64,000 nucleotides of DNA. Source: Candidatus Poribacteria bacterium (lineage in GTDB: Bacteria > Poribacteria > WGA-4E > WGA-3G). Under the pieces are notes generated by a model, which was given only the letters and a program-made list of their open reading frames with translations, was not told the origin of the DNA and did no database searches. A program made the position numbers and the translations under genes. Each line of letters starts with the position of its first letter. Positions within the stretch are counted from its first letter, which is position 1. Positions 1 through 8,765 of this stretch are shown here, one piece after another. Location of the stretch: contig JAJDWI010000153.1 in NCBI GenBank assembly GCA_022825665.1, positions 1-64,000 on the forward strand, in the 5' to 3' direction.

Positions 1-169
1 ATTGCTTTCCTATCCAGTTGACATTATAATTATACCATATTTCTTGAATAAAATCAAGGACTTTTTTAACGATGGAGACGTTTGGCGTTGTTTCATCCCA
101 AAGCTTAAAGCATTGGGCTTTCACACCGCAACGTTTGGTAATTTACCAAGAAGAAAGTTATAAAAGAGA

Positions 170-1540
170 ATGCTCAACAAACAAAATCACCAACGACGAA
201 ACTTTGGATTTGCCCTGCTTCAAGGCACATTTATGCGGATAAACCTCTCCTTCGTAGATGCATCCACCGTTCTTTCTGCTTTTATTTATAAATTAACTCA
301 ATCAGGTTTCCTTGTAGGTTTGACAGGATCAATGATGGCAGCGGGTTGGATGTGGCCCCAGCTGTTGGTATCAAATCTACTGGAACATCGGCAGCGGAAA
401 ATGCCGTATTACGCACTTGGCATGAGTGTTCGCGTGTTGGCATGGTTAGCAATCTCATATTGTACCGTAAGAATAGGAGCGGAAAGTCCAATTCTACTTG
501 CTGGATGCTTTTTAGGGTTCTACTTTCTCTCCTCCTCATCTATGGGAGTTTCAACGCTCCCCTACATGGACATTGTCTCTAAATCTATTGCACCGAATCG
601 ACGTGCACGTTTTTTTAGTCTGCGACAAATGCTCGGCGGGTTCTTTGGAATCTGGGTTGGGTTTTTAGTGCGAGCGATGCTCGGTAAGGAAGAGGAATTT
701 ACCGGTATACTCGGTGGGATTACGCAATTTTTCAAAACCCTATCCGTATATCTCATCAGTTCCATCGGTCTATCTGATACTGAGCTCGGTTTTCCATCAA
801 ATTACGCTTTTCTCTTTATCTGTTCGGTAATTGCAGCATTCCTTTCTTTTATTAGTTTCTTAGGGATACGCGAACCTATCCACCCTGTTAACGCTACACG
901 CCAACCGATATGGCAACATCTGAAGCAGGGACCGCATTTTTTGCGAACTGACAAGAACTACCGTCGGTTCATCTTCTTCCGTATCGGCACACATTTTGCC
1001 GGTATGGCATCCCCTTTCTATGTACCGTATGCCCTGGAGGTATTAAAAGTTTCGGAGGCTGACATAGGTTTTTTCATCGTTTGTTCTGCCCTGAGTGGGG
1101 TCATCTCAAATGCGATGTGGGGATATATCGGTGAGAAATATGGGGTGCGTTGGTTGTTAATTATCAGCGTTGGTCTGATGTCGTTTCCACCTATCATAGC
1201 GTTTTCGTCAAAGTTGTTGCCACCCTCTTTACACGTACCCGCATATATGTTAATTTTCACTATCGGTGGGATATTAGCGAACGGCGTGATGGTTGGATTC
1301 ATGTCGTATATGCTCAACATTGCCCCTCCGCGAAGTAGACCGAGTTATATCGGTTTTATGAATACGCTACTCGTACCAGTTAGTTTCGCACCAGGGATAG
1401 CCGGGTTACTTGTACCGTATATTGGGTATCGATCGCTTTTTGTAATCTGTTTTTGTATCTGCCTTATTGCCTTCCGCATTGCTACCGGACTCCAGGAAAT
1501 CATGCACGAGGAAGAGTTTGAGGAGGATATTGAGGTGTAA
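170..1540 (+). CDS. MFS-family transporter
   Basis: A 456-residue, strongly hydrophobic protein with roughly eleven to twelve membrane segments and a short charged tail, matching the size and layout of major facilitator superfamily permeases. A basic loop after the second hydrophobic segment (HRQRKMPY) and another near residues 143-152 (NRRARFFSLRQ) fit the conserved MFS cytoplasmic loops. It would sit in the inner membrane and move a small solute by ion coupling. Substrate cannot be read from the sequence. ATG 170 is chosen because it precedes the first hydrophobic stretch; the upstream purine run (AAAGAGA) is a weak ribosome site placed very close to it. The gene stands alone, 86 bp before the FRG gene, which has its own promoter candidate. 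Confidence 0.8.
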   Translation: MLNKQNHQRRNFGFALLQGTFMRINLSFVDASTVLSAFIYKLTQSGFLVGLTGSMMAAGWMWPQLLVSNLLEHRQRKMPYYALGMSVRVLAWLAISYCTVRIGAESPILLAGCFLGFYFLSSSSMGVSTLPYMDIVSKSIAPNRRARFFSLRQMLGGFFGIWVGFLVRAMLGKEEEFTGILGGITQFFKTLSVYLISSIGLSDTELGFPSNYAFLFICSVIAAFLSFISFLGIREPIHPVNATRQPIWQHLKQGPHFLRTDKNYRRFIFFRIGTHFAGMASPFYVPYALEVLKVSEADIGFFIVCSALSGVISNAMWGYIGEKYGVRWLLIISVGLMSFPPIIAFSSKLLPPSLHVPAYMLIFTIGGILANGVMVGFMSYMLNIAPPRSRPSYIGFMNTLLVPVSFAPGIAGLLVPYIGYRSLFVICFCICLIAFRIATGLQEIMHEEEFEEDIEV

Positions 1541-1559
1541 GATAGTATTCGCAATTCCT

Positions 1560-1588
1560 TTGCAATTGTTTACTAAACATGGTATTAT
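1560..1588 (+). promoter_or_regulatory. Putative sigma70-type promoter for FRG-TPR-sulfatase genes
   Basis: TTGCAA, a 17-base spacer and TATTAT lie 39 bases before the FRG gene start. Spacing is ideal and both boxes are close to consensus. Transcription would begin near 1595. Prediction by pattern only. Confidence 0.5.
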
Positions 1589-1626
1589 TTTCGGACAAGT
1601 TAAATCAGTAATACCAAGTGAAGTGA

Positions 1627-2325
1627 ATGCATAAACCCCGTACAGTCAATGGAATACTCAGAAAAATTGAAGAAAAAGCGGATACAGGGGAATATCTATA
1701 CCGTGGTAAACCCAAGCACTTTCAAGATGACCCGTATTGTGGGAAAGTTTCCTCTAACTTCTATCGTATTTTCCTTGATGATGGGAACTTTAATGTTGAA
1801 ACGGAACACTTTGATATAGAAGAACTCCAGATAGCTATATTGAGTACATCTGAACAATTTTCACGCAAACCAATCAGTGAGTTTGAACGTCTTTCTGAAA
1901 TTCAACACTATGGAGGTAAAACCAACCTCATAGATTTTTCTAAGGATTATCTTATTGCACTTTTCATGGCATGTGATGGCTCTCCTGACGAGGATGGTAG
2001 GATTATCTTGCAAGAAAAGGTACTGATGGAACCCTATATTGAAGAGCCTTATGAACCAATAAATCGCGTCATTGCTCAAAAAAGTGTATTCGTGCGGCAC
2101 CCAGATGGCTTTATTCAACCAAACGAAGATGACATCATCAATATTCAGTCTAAACTAAAACAGCCAATGCTAATACATCTGCGAAATTTTCACGATATAT
2201 CTGTTGAAACAATCTACAACGATATACATGGCTTTGTAAAAGATCAAAGCAACCACATGCAATTCTACAAGACGATTTATGAAGGTTTAGTCCAAAAGCA
2301 GAAAGGAGATACAGGAAATGGCTAA
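1627..2325 (+). CDS. FRG domain-containing protein
   Basis: A 232-residue soluble protein with the hallmarks of the FRG domain: an N-terminal YRG (residues 25-27; the family name comes from a conserved F-R-G) and the later core IQHYGGKTNLIDFS (about 92-105) followed by a hydrophobic LIALFMAC helix. FRG domains are of unsettled biochemistry and are often found in conflict or toxin-like gene contexts; that is family knowledge, not shown here. The stop overlaps the start of the TPR gene by 8 bases, so the two are almost surely translated together. No signal peptide or membrane segment is visible. Start ATG 1627 has only a weak upstream purine stretch. Confidence 0.72.
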   Translation: MHKPRTVNGILRKIEEKADTGEYLYRGKPKHFQDDPYCGKVSSNFYRIFLDDGNFNVETEHFDIEELQIAILSTSEQFSRKPISEFERLSEIQHYGGKTNLIDFSKDYLIALFMACDGSPDEDGRIILQEKVLMEPYIEEPYEPINRVIAQKSVFVRHPDGFIQPNEDDIINIQSKLKQPMLIHLRNFHDISVETIYNDIHGFVKDQSNHMQFYKTIYEGLVQKQKGDTGNG

Positions 2326-3940
2326 TACATCAAAGATAACACATTATGAAGAAGCTGCTAAACATTTTAGCGAAGCTATTCGTATGAGACCAGGTTTTGC
2401 TATGTCCTATATCTACCGAGGCGAGGTATACCATAAAATGGGCAAGTTTGATCTCGCAATTGATGACTTTACTGAGGCAATTTTCTGGACTCGGAAACCA
2501 GCAAGGGCATATTTTGGTCGTGGAATGGCACATGGTGCTAAAGGTGATATTGGCGCGGCAATAGAGGACTTCACTAAAGCAATTCAGTATAAACCTGACT
2601 ACGCTGAAGCATATTACCATCGCGGGCACGCGTATGTGAATAAAAACGAGTTTGATCTTGCTATTGAAGACTGTGATAAAGCAATAGAACTTAACCCTGA
2701 TCTTGCTGATGCCTATATCATTCGCGGCAATGCCTATAGCGACAAAGGTGCGTTTGATTTCGCTATTACGGACTATAGCAAGGCTATAAGACTTAAGCCA
2801 GATTATGCAAATGCTTACGCTGTTCGTGGCAACGCTTATTTTTACAAACACGAGTTTGCTTCCGCAATGGCAGATTATACAAAGACATTAGAACTAAAAC
2901 CACAGGACGCTAATGCCTATGTTATGCGAAGCAATATCAGTATACTTAGGGGAGATTATGATTTGGCAATTGCAGATTGTCAAAAAATGATGAGACTCAA
3001 CCCAAATGATGCCGGACCTTACATCACTCGTGCAACTGCCTATAGCCTTAAAGAAGATATTGACAAAGCAATAGAAGACTGTAATAGTGCAATAGAACGC
3101 AATCCTAAAGCGGCTGATGCCTATCTGGTTCGTGGCATGGCTTATAATAATAAGGGTAAGTTCGACTTAGCTATAAAGGATTATGCAAAAGCAATAAGAT
3201 TAATTCCCTACAATGTAAATGCCTACTATGAACGGGGTAACGCATACAGTAATAAAGATGAATTCGATCAAGCGATCAGGGATTATTCCAAAGTTATCGG
3301 AATTATTCCTCATCACACTGAGTGTTACTTTAATCGCGGTCTAGCATACAACAACAAACAACAGTATGATAAAGCAATCGCAGACTATAATGCGGTCATC
3401 CAATTCCAACCTGATTATGTTCCTGCATACGTCAATCGCGGTATCACTTTTGCTGTCAAAGGTGATTTTGATAATGCCATAGCAGATTTTACACGAGCGT
3501 TACAACTCAATCCACTGTTAGGGAAATTGTATTATAATCGCGGGAAAGTTTATACGAGTCAGAATAACTTTGATATGGCAATCACAGATTTAAATAAAGC
3601 GATACAGATTAATCCTGATGATGCACAAGCATATTATAGTCGCGCTAAGGTGTGGATGTACCAAAAAGAATGGAAGAAAGCAAAATCAGACTTAACGACT
3701 GCAGCTGACAAAGGTATTAATATTACTACTATTTTTAGCAACGATTTTGATAACGTCGCAGGTTTTGAGAAAATAACTGGGATTAAATTGCACAGAGATA
3801 TTGTGGCAATATTAAAACAAGCAGAACAAAACCCTAAACCGTCTACAGAAAAAGTGTTTATAGAATCGTCCTTATTTGAGATATTCAAGGGGATGCTCCA
3901 ACGTCAAGAAGGATTACATTCTGCACGATATTCACTCTGA
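2318..3940 (+). CDS. Tetratricopeptide repeat (TPR) protein
   Basis: A 540-residue protein made almost entirely of about thirteen consecutive 34-residue TPR units, from about residue 6 to residue 445, each with the pattern AY..RG.AY..KG.FD.AI.D...AI.L.P. The last 90 residues are non-repetitive and end in a region with no family I recognise. TPR arrays form a right-handed superhelix used as a protein-binding scaffold. There is no signal peptide, so it is predicted cytoplasmic. It starts inside the end of the FRG gene (8-base overlap), which suggests it is the partner or scaffold of the FRG protein. The sulfatase start follows 14 bases after its stop. Confidence 0.85.
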   Translation: MANTSKITHYEEAAKHFSEAIRMRPGFAMSYIYRGEVYHKMGKFDLAIDDFTEAIFWTRKPARAYFGRGMAHGAKGDIGAAIEDFTKAIQYKPDYAEAYYHRGHAYVNKNEFDLAIEDCDKAIELNPDLADAYIIRGNAYSDKGAFDFAITDYSKAIRLKPDYANAYAVRGNAYFYKHEFASAMADYTKTLELKPQDANAYVMRSNISILRGDYDLAIADCQKMMRLNPNDAGPYITRATAYSLKEDIDKAIEDCNSAIERNPKAADAYLVRGMAYNNKGKFDLAIKDYAKAIRLIPYNVNAYYERGNAYSNKDEFDQAIRDYSKVIGIIPHHTECYFNRGLAYNNKQQYDKAIADYNAVIQFQPDYVPAYVNRGITFAVKGDFDNAIADFTRALQLNPLLGKLYYNRGKVYTSQNNFDMAITDLNKAIQINPDDAQAYYSRAKVWMYQKEWKKAKSDLTTAADKGINITTIFSNDFDNVAGFEKITGIKLHRDIVAILKQAEQNPKPSTEKVFIESSLFEIFKGMLQRQEGLHSARYSL

Positions 3941-3954
3941 AATTTATTGACAAT

Positions 3955-5358
3955 ATGTCTGAAAACCAACCCAACATCCTCCTCATCATGTCTGATGAAC
4001 ATGCACCGATGTTCAGCGGATCTTATGGACATCCGCTCGTTCAAACACCACACATGGACAGACTTGCGAATGACGGTGTTACCTTCACAAATGCCTATTG
4101 CAATTCACCTCTCTGTATGCCATCCCGGATGTCATTTATGACAGGAAAGTATATCCATCACATCGGTGCGTGGGACAATGCTGCACCTTTGCGTCCAGAT
4201 GCTGTTACATGGGCACACCTCCTACGTGATGTGGGGTACGATGTTGTTCTCTCAGGAAAACAGCATTTCGGAGGAATGGATCAGTTGCACGGTTTCCGCG
4301 CGCAACTCGCACGAGACCTCCATGCTGAACGAAAACATGGACTTACAGATTGGGAAAATGGCACACCACCAGCATCACGCCCGTGGCAAGGACCCGCACA
4401 AGCACGTCCCGGAACAACAGAGGAAATTGAGGTAGATGACCTTGCCGAAACAGAAGCCTTAAAATATCTTCAAGACCCAGCACGTCAAGAGCAACCGTGG
4501 GCACTCAACGTCTCCTTCATTGCACCACATTTTCCACTTGTTGTTCCGCAAAGATTTTGGGATCTCTACCCACTTGATGAAATTGATATGCCCAATATTC
4601 CTGAAGGACACCTTGAGAATCAGCATCCAGTTTACCAACGGATGCGGCGAATGTTTGGATGTGTTGAATTTCCTGAGGAATTAGTCCAGCGCGCCCGTGC
4701 TGGCTATTATGGATTGATTACCTATCTTGATGAAAAGATTGGTAGATTGCTGCAAACTCTTGAGGAAACAAATCAGTTGGAGAATACTGTTATCATCTAT
4801 ACAAGTGACCATGGTGAGATGAACGGTGAACACGGTATGTGGCGTAAATCCAATTTCTATGAAGCATCCGCTCGCGTACCACTACAGATTACGTTTCCTG
4901 ATGGTATGTCCGCAGGTAAACGTATTGATGAAATCGTTTCTCTTGTAGATCTGACTGCAACGGTTGTTGATATCGGAGATGTACAGTCCACAACTCAACT
5001 TGATGGAGATAGCCTTATTCCGTTGATACAAGGCACGGCTTCCGATTGGAAAGATTTTGCGTTCTCAGAATACCTTGCACACGGTGTGGAACGACCGATG
5101 GCAATGTTGCGGAAAGGTAGATTTAAATATAACTATAGTCTCGGTGATCCACCTGAACTTTACGATATAGATGAAGATCCCGGTGAATTTCGCAATCTTG
5201 CCAATGAGTTGGAGTATCAGGAAATCTGCAACGGTATGCAAGCAGAACTGTTAGCAGAGTGGAATCCTATTGATATTGAGAAGCAAGTACGCGAGAGTCA
5301 GAAGGCACGCATCCTCATTGATAATGTCACTCAAGGACAATGGCGAAAACCAATATAA
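3955..5358 (+). CDS. Type I (formylglycine-dependent) sulfatase
   Basis: A 467-residue alkaline-phosphatase-superfamily hydrolase. The sulfatase signature CMPSRMSFMTGKY begins at Cys54, which a formylglycine-generating enzyme or anSME would convert to the catalytic aldehyde. Other metal-site pieces are visible: SDEH near residue 13 and TSDHGEMNGEHG near residue 285. It should cleave sulfate esters from a carbohydrate or similar substrate; which one cannot be told. No signal peptide is evident, unlike many secreted sulfatases, so it may act on imported substrate. The start follows the TPR stop by 14 bases and a second sulfatase follows directly, giving a sulfatase pair. Confidence 0.9.
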   Translation: MSENQPNILLIMSDEHAPMFSGSYGHPLVQTPHMDRLANDGVTFTNAYCNSPLCMPSRMSFMTGKYIHHIGAWDNAAPLRPDAVTWAHLLRDVGYDVVLSGKQHFGGMDQLHGFRAQLARDLHAERKHGLTDWENGTPPASRPWQGPAQARPGTTEEIEVDDLAETEALKYLQDPARQEQPWALNVSFIAPHFPLVVPQRFWDLYPLDEIDMPNIPEGHLENQHPVYQRMRRMFGCVEFPEELVQRARAGYYGLITYLDEKIGRLLQTLEETNQLENTVIIYTSDHGEMNGEHGMWRKSNFYEASARVPLQITFPDGMSAGKRIDEIVSLVDLTATVVDIGDVQSTTQLDGDSLIPLIQGTASDWKDFAFSEYLAHGVERPMAMLRKGRFKYNYSLGDPPELYDIDEDPGEFRNLANELEYQEICNGMQAELLAEWNPIDIEKQVRESQKARILIDNVTQGQWRKPI

Positions 5359-5386
5359 GACAATTACCATAGTAGAAGGAATTGAC

Positions 5387-6805
5387 ATGACTTCATCAAA
5401 CAGGAACCCTAACCTTGTTTATGTCTTTGCCGATCAACTTCGTTACCAAGCGTGCGGCTATGCGGGGGATGCACGCGCACGAACACCGAACATTGATCGA
5501 CTTGCAACAGAAGGTGCGAATTTCTGCAATGCAGTCTCTGGCAGTCCGATGTGTGCACCGTATCGCGCATCCCTATTCACCGGGAAATATGCAAGTAGCA
5601 CAGGTATGGCAATCAACGAACTTCGAATTAATCCAAACCACGACTGCTTCGGACACGTATTGCATCGCAACGGATACCAGACAAGTTATATCGGCAAGTG
5701 GCATCTATGGGCTAATCAACTGGGAAGGCATCATGACTCTCAGAATTCGTATATTCCACCAGGACCGCATCGTCTCGGTTTTGATGGAGAATGGTCTGCA
5801 TATAACTTCCATCACACCTATTTTGACACATACTATCACAAAGACAGTCCAGATAGGATTACAATTCCCGGATATGAACCGGATGGACAAACAGATTTAG
5901 CGATAGAATACCTACAACGCGCATCAACTGATGGTGTCCCTTTTGCGCTTTTCCTATCAATCGGCACACCCCATGACCCGTGGACACAAGACAATGTACC
6001 AAGTGAATATTACGACATGTTCAGAGATGTTGACTTTCCGCTGCCACCGAACTATAAAGAAGAAAATGATCCTTATGGCGATGCGTGGGCAATGATGTCT
6101 GCTGATCAGCGCGCCAAACTCCCCGAATGGATGCGTGTCTACTATGCGATGACAACTAACTTAGATTGGAATATCGGCAGGTTGTTAACCGCGATTGACG
6201 AACTCGGATTGCGAAACGACACCATCTTTGTATTTACATCAGACCATGGTGAGATGTTTGGAGCACAAGGACGTAAAGCAAAAAACATCTTTTACGAGGA
6301 GGCAGTTCGTATTCCGTTTCTTATCCGTTGGTCTAAACAGATACCTGATGGACATGCCGCAGATGCATGTTTAAATACCCCTGACATTATGCCAACACTA
6401 TTGTCTATGATGGATCTGCCAATTCCAAAAGATGTTGAAGGTTCAGATTTGAGTCAAGCAGCGTTAGACCAACCTTTTGATGAACCAGTTGCAGCGTTCA
6501 TGCAGGGAATGGGGTGTACCGCGAAATGGGAAGATGGATATGAGTGGCGTGCACTGCGGACAAAACAGCATACCTACGCCGTCCACCGTCCAGATGGTAG
6601 CGAGAAACTCTTTGATAATGAATCGGATCCATATCAAACCTATAATCTAATTGATGAACCCACAGTACAGACACTCCGAAATGATTTCCGTGAGATGTTA
6701 AAGCAGCGTATGGATGCTCTTAACGACACCTTTGAGGCATGCACATGGTATCGTGATAATTGGACAAAGGATCGGATCATTCTGAGGACAGCGACGCTGA
6801 ATTAG
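5387..6805 (+). CDS. Type I sulfatase (second copy, CAPYR signature)
   Basis: A 472-residue sulfatase. The ORF track starts at 5270 inside the previous gene, but ATG 5387 is preferred: AGAAGGA lies six bases upstream and the protein then begins just before the conserved NLVYVFADQLR strand. The signature is CAPYRASLFTGKY (Cys56), so the Ser of the usual C-x-P-S-R is Tyr; the C-x-P-x-R core needed for formylglycine formation is intact. Metal-site motif TSDHGEMFG is present. It is 28 bases after the first sulfatase and probably co-transcribed. The two proteins differ clearly in sequence, so they may act on different sulfate positions. No signal peptide is visible. Confidence 0.88.
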   Translation: MTSSNRNPNLVYVFADQLRYQACGYAGDARARTPNIDRLATEGANFCNAVSGSPMCAPYRASLFTGKYASSTGMAINELRINPNHDCFGHVLHRNGYQTSYIGKWHLWANQLGRHHDSQNSYIPPGPHRLGFDGEWSAYNFHHTYFDTYYHKDSPDRITIPGYEPDGQTDLAIEYLQRASTDGVPFALFLSIGTPHDPWTQDNVPSEYYDMFRDVDFPLPPNYKEENDPYGDAWAMMSADQRAKLPEWMRVYYAMTTNLDWNIGRLLTAIDELGLRNDTIFVFTSDHGEMFGAQGRKAKNIFYEEAVRIPFLIRWSKQIPDGHAADACLNTPDIMPTLLSMMDLPIPKDVEGSDLSQAALDQPFDEPVAAFMQGMGCTAKWEDGYEWRALRTKQHTYAVHRPDGSEKLFDNESDPYQTYNLIDEPTVQTLRNDFREMLKQRMDALNDTFEACTWYRDNWTKDRIILRTATLN

Positions 6806-6856
6806 ATTCTTGGTGACTTAATCTATTTATTTTATTCTTCTTAGGGTGGATTATTT

Positions 6857-7822
6857 CTAATACCACATCGCTTTATTCACAACATTCTGCAAAGGTTCAC
6901 CTTCAGCGAATCTTCGCGCGTTTTCTAAAAACACTTCAAAATGTCGTTCTGATATATTCTCTGCATCCTTGACAGCAATGTGCGGTGTTAACAGTACATT
7001 CTGCATTTTCCACAACGGACTTTCTGCAGGTAGTGGTTCAACTTCAAACACGTCCAACCCACATCCCGCAATAGTTCCTTGCTCAAGTGCTTCAATCAGG
7101 TCAGCAAGTTTTGTGGTTTTACCGCGACCGATATTGATGAAGTAAGCAGTCTTTTTCATCAGCGCGAATCGATCTTTGTGCCACATCCCTTCCGTTTCAG
7201 GTGTATGTGGTGTCGTCACGATCACAAAGTCGGCAAGTGGAATGAGTGTGTCTATGTTATCGGGATCATGTTTTTCTACATAAGGCACATCATGTTCCCA
7301 TCTTGCATCAACTCCGAGTATCTTCATTCCAAATTCCACACATAGCCGTGCGGTTTCATGTCCAATTCCACCTACACCGACAATCAATGTCGTTGCTTGT
7401 ATAAGGTCTATATAACCACTTTTTCGAGCATTGTTATCCCAGATTCCTTCACGTTGTGCTTCCATATAGTAAGGTAATCCACGAGCAAGTGCAAGCACGA
7501 ACATCAGGATATGTTGTGCAATATGGTCATTGTATATACCACGCGGGTTACAGATAACAACAGGATGTTCAATAAGCGCGGGGTAATAGAAACCAGCAGC
7601 TGGACCTGCTGCTGGACTCTGTAACCATTGCATGTTTTTTGCTAAAGGCAATTGTTCTGGAGATACCCAACCGTATACAGCATCTGCATCAGGTAGGTGT
7701 GCATTGACCTCTTCGTCTGTTTTTGGTAAGACAACGGTGTATGAGGGAATATCGTTCTGAATGCGTTCTGCCCACGTTTGTAACTCCGAATTCTGTGGCG
7801 GCATCATAATGAGTTTCGGCAC
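6857..7822 (-). CDS. D-2-hydroxyacid dehydrogenase (NAD-dependent)
   Basis: Member of the D-isomer-specific 2-hydroxyacid dehydrogenase family, interconverting a 2-oxoacid and its D-2-hydroxyacid with NAD(P). The Rossmann motif VGVGGIGHETA sits mid-protein, followed by INIGRG, the GCGLDVFEVEPLP segment carrying the catalytic Glu, and TPHIA with the catalytic His. The track begins at a TTG (7840). GTG 7822 is more likely, because AAAGGA lies nine bases before it; that gives 321 residues, normal for the family. The gene converges on the second sulfatase, 51 bases away, and has its own promoter candidate upstream. The physiological substrate is unknown. Confidence 0.85.
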   Translation of the reverse strand: MPKLIMMPPQNSELQTWAERIQNDIPSYTVVLPKTDEEVNAHLPDADAVYGWVSPEQLPLAKNMQWLQSPAAGPAAGFYYPALIEHPVVICNPRGIYNDHIAQHILMFVLALARGLPYYMEAQREGIWDNNARKSGYIDLIQATTLIVGVGGIGHETARLCVEFGMKILGVDARWEHDVPYVEKHDPDNIDTLIPLADFVIVTTPHTPETEGMWHKDRFALMKKTAYFINIGRGKTTKLADLIEALEQGTIAGCGLDVFEVEPLPAESPLWKMQNVLLTPHIAVKDAENISERHFEVFLENARRFAEGEPLQNVVNKAMWY

Positions 7823-7863
7823 GAATTTGTTTCCTTTCAAAGTCTTCTCAGCAATATATTTTC

Positions 7864-7892
7864 ATCATATCACGGCATCACAGTAATTGCAA
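7864..7892 (-). promoter_or_regulatory. Putative promoter of the hydroxyacid dehydrogenase gene
   Basis: On the minus strand, TTGCAA and TATGAT are separated by exactly 17 bases. The predicted start point near 7857 gives a leader of about 35 bases to the preferred GTG start. Pattern-based prediction. Confidence 0.5.
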
Positions 7893-7994
7893 GAGATGTA
7901 GAAAAATGGCAGAGCTATTTAGTTTTCGATTTTTTCTGATATATTTTTCATAATTCAATAAGACACTTTGTATGTTAGGTAGAGGCGTGCGACA

Positions 7995-8090
7995 CCCATA
8001 AGCGTCAATTTAAGAAGGAGATGCGTTGTAGCCGCGCAATTCATTGCGTCTCGGACATTCCGTAGGGGCGAGGTCGCCTCGCCCGCATGC
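7995..8090 (+). repeat. Intergenic repeat module D, copy 1
   Basis: Begins CCCATAAGCGTCAATTTAAG, passes through GCGCAATTCATTGCG and ends in the GC-rich hairpin GGGCGAGGTCGCCTCGCCC. The same sequence recurs in reverse at 38121-38212 and, without its CATAAGCG end, at about 41700-41750. Short fragments of the CATAAGCGTCAATTTA end also occur at 37939 and 41431-41475. Confidence 0.75.
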
Positions 8091-8093
8091 TTA

Positions 8094-8322
8094 TACCATT
8101 TCTATAGATTATTTTCTCATTTACGGTTATTATGGTTGTAATCTTTCAGGGCACAAACTAAATGAAGATTAATTTTTAAATTCGGTAATTTTATAGAAAG
8201 ATCCAGTGCGGTTAGGAAACCGCACCTACCGAATTTGGGAAAATTAGAATTACCGAAATATTTTATTAATCTTCATAAAGTTTGTGTTACAAAAAAAGAG
8301 ACATTATATGTTAGAAATAGTA
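8094..8322. mobile_element. MITE-like palindromic element, copy 1
   Basis: A 229-base imperfect palindrome with terminal inverted repeats TACCATTTCTA / TAGAAATAGTA, flanked on both sides by TTA. Nested inside are a second inverted pair (CACAAACT..ATGAAGATTAA and TTAATCTTCATAAAGTTTGTG), a third (TTCGGTAAT / ATTACCGAA) and a central hairpin GTGCGGTTAGGAAACCGCAC. It has no ORF. A second copy lies inverted at 44415-44634. Module D-F junctions elsewhere in the window lack the insert, which identifies it as a mobile insertion with a 3-base target duplication. Confidence 0.82.
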
Positions 8323-8333
8323 TTACATATAGT

Positions 8334-8370
8334 CCGGTAGGTCGGAGCGAGCAAAGCAACCTCCGACATG
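8334..8370 (+). repeat. Intergenic repeat module F, copy 1
   Basis: A hairpin-forming unit: GGTAGGTCGGAGCGAGC, then AAAGC and AACCTCCGACATG, so GTCGGAG pairs with CTCCGAC. Reverse-orientation relatives lie at 38062-38096 and 41651-41683. Confidence 0.65.
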
Positions 8371-8371
8371 G

Positions 8372-8554
8372 TGTCTGAACCAGGATTTACAGGATTATAG
8401 GATTCTCAGGATGCCTTTTATCAAAGGTCTCTTCTAACAATTGAAACAAAATCTATAATAGCAGATACAGAACAGTAGATACTTGGCAAGGAACGTGATT
8501 GTCGATACTCTTATCCTGAAAATCCTGTCCATCTTGCAAATCCTGGTTCAGACA
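8372..8554. repeat. Inverted pair of repeat module C (183 bases)
   Basis: Bounded by TGTCTGAACCAGGA and its reverse complement TCCTGGTTCAGACA, with further matching ...ACAGGAT / ATCCTG... sequence inside each arm. The same bounded arrangement occurs at 41499-41644, while single arms occur at 37811 and 38612. No coding capacity is seen. Confidence 0.75.
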
Positions 8555-8684
8555 AAAAACATACACACCATCAAAAACCTCCTACTTCCATGTCTTCCAT
8601 GCTCTCAGCGATTCAAACAATAACATACCCTCCGCGATTCAGACAGAAAATGGACAATTGAATGCCTCTGATGTACATAATGGT

Positions 8685-8712
8685 TTGAATTCTTGCTGAT
8701 TTTTGGTAAAAT
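8685..8712 (+). promoter_or_regulatory. Putative promoter of the XPB/Bax1 genes
   Basis: TTGAAT, a 16-base spacer and TAAAAT, 53 bases upstream of the helicase ATG at 8766. Reasonable but not perfect boxes. Confidence 0.4.
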
Positions 8713-8765
8713 ATAAATATTATTCGTAATAGAAAATCCAATTGATGTGATGAGATAATAATACT

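Larger units (their letters stand above)
7841..8765. other. Gene-free repeat island 1
   Basis: No credible coding region is seen in these 925 bases. After the dehydrogenase promoter they hold a mosaic of short repeat modules: module D at about 7995-8090, a MITE-like palindrome at 8094-8322, module F at about 8334-8370 and an inverted pair of module C at 8372-8554. A promoter for the helicase gene lies at the end. Modules D, F and C occur in the same relative order, inverted, in the island at 41.4-41.75 kb. Confidence 0.8.

Noticed and set aside
1-169. Gene or promoter at the left edge
   Set aside because: No open frame or well-spaced boxes; only an isolated TTGACA near base 18.
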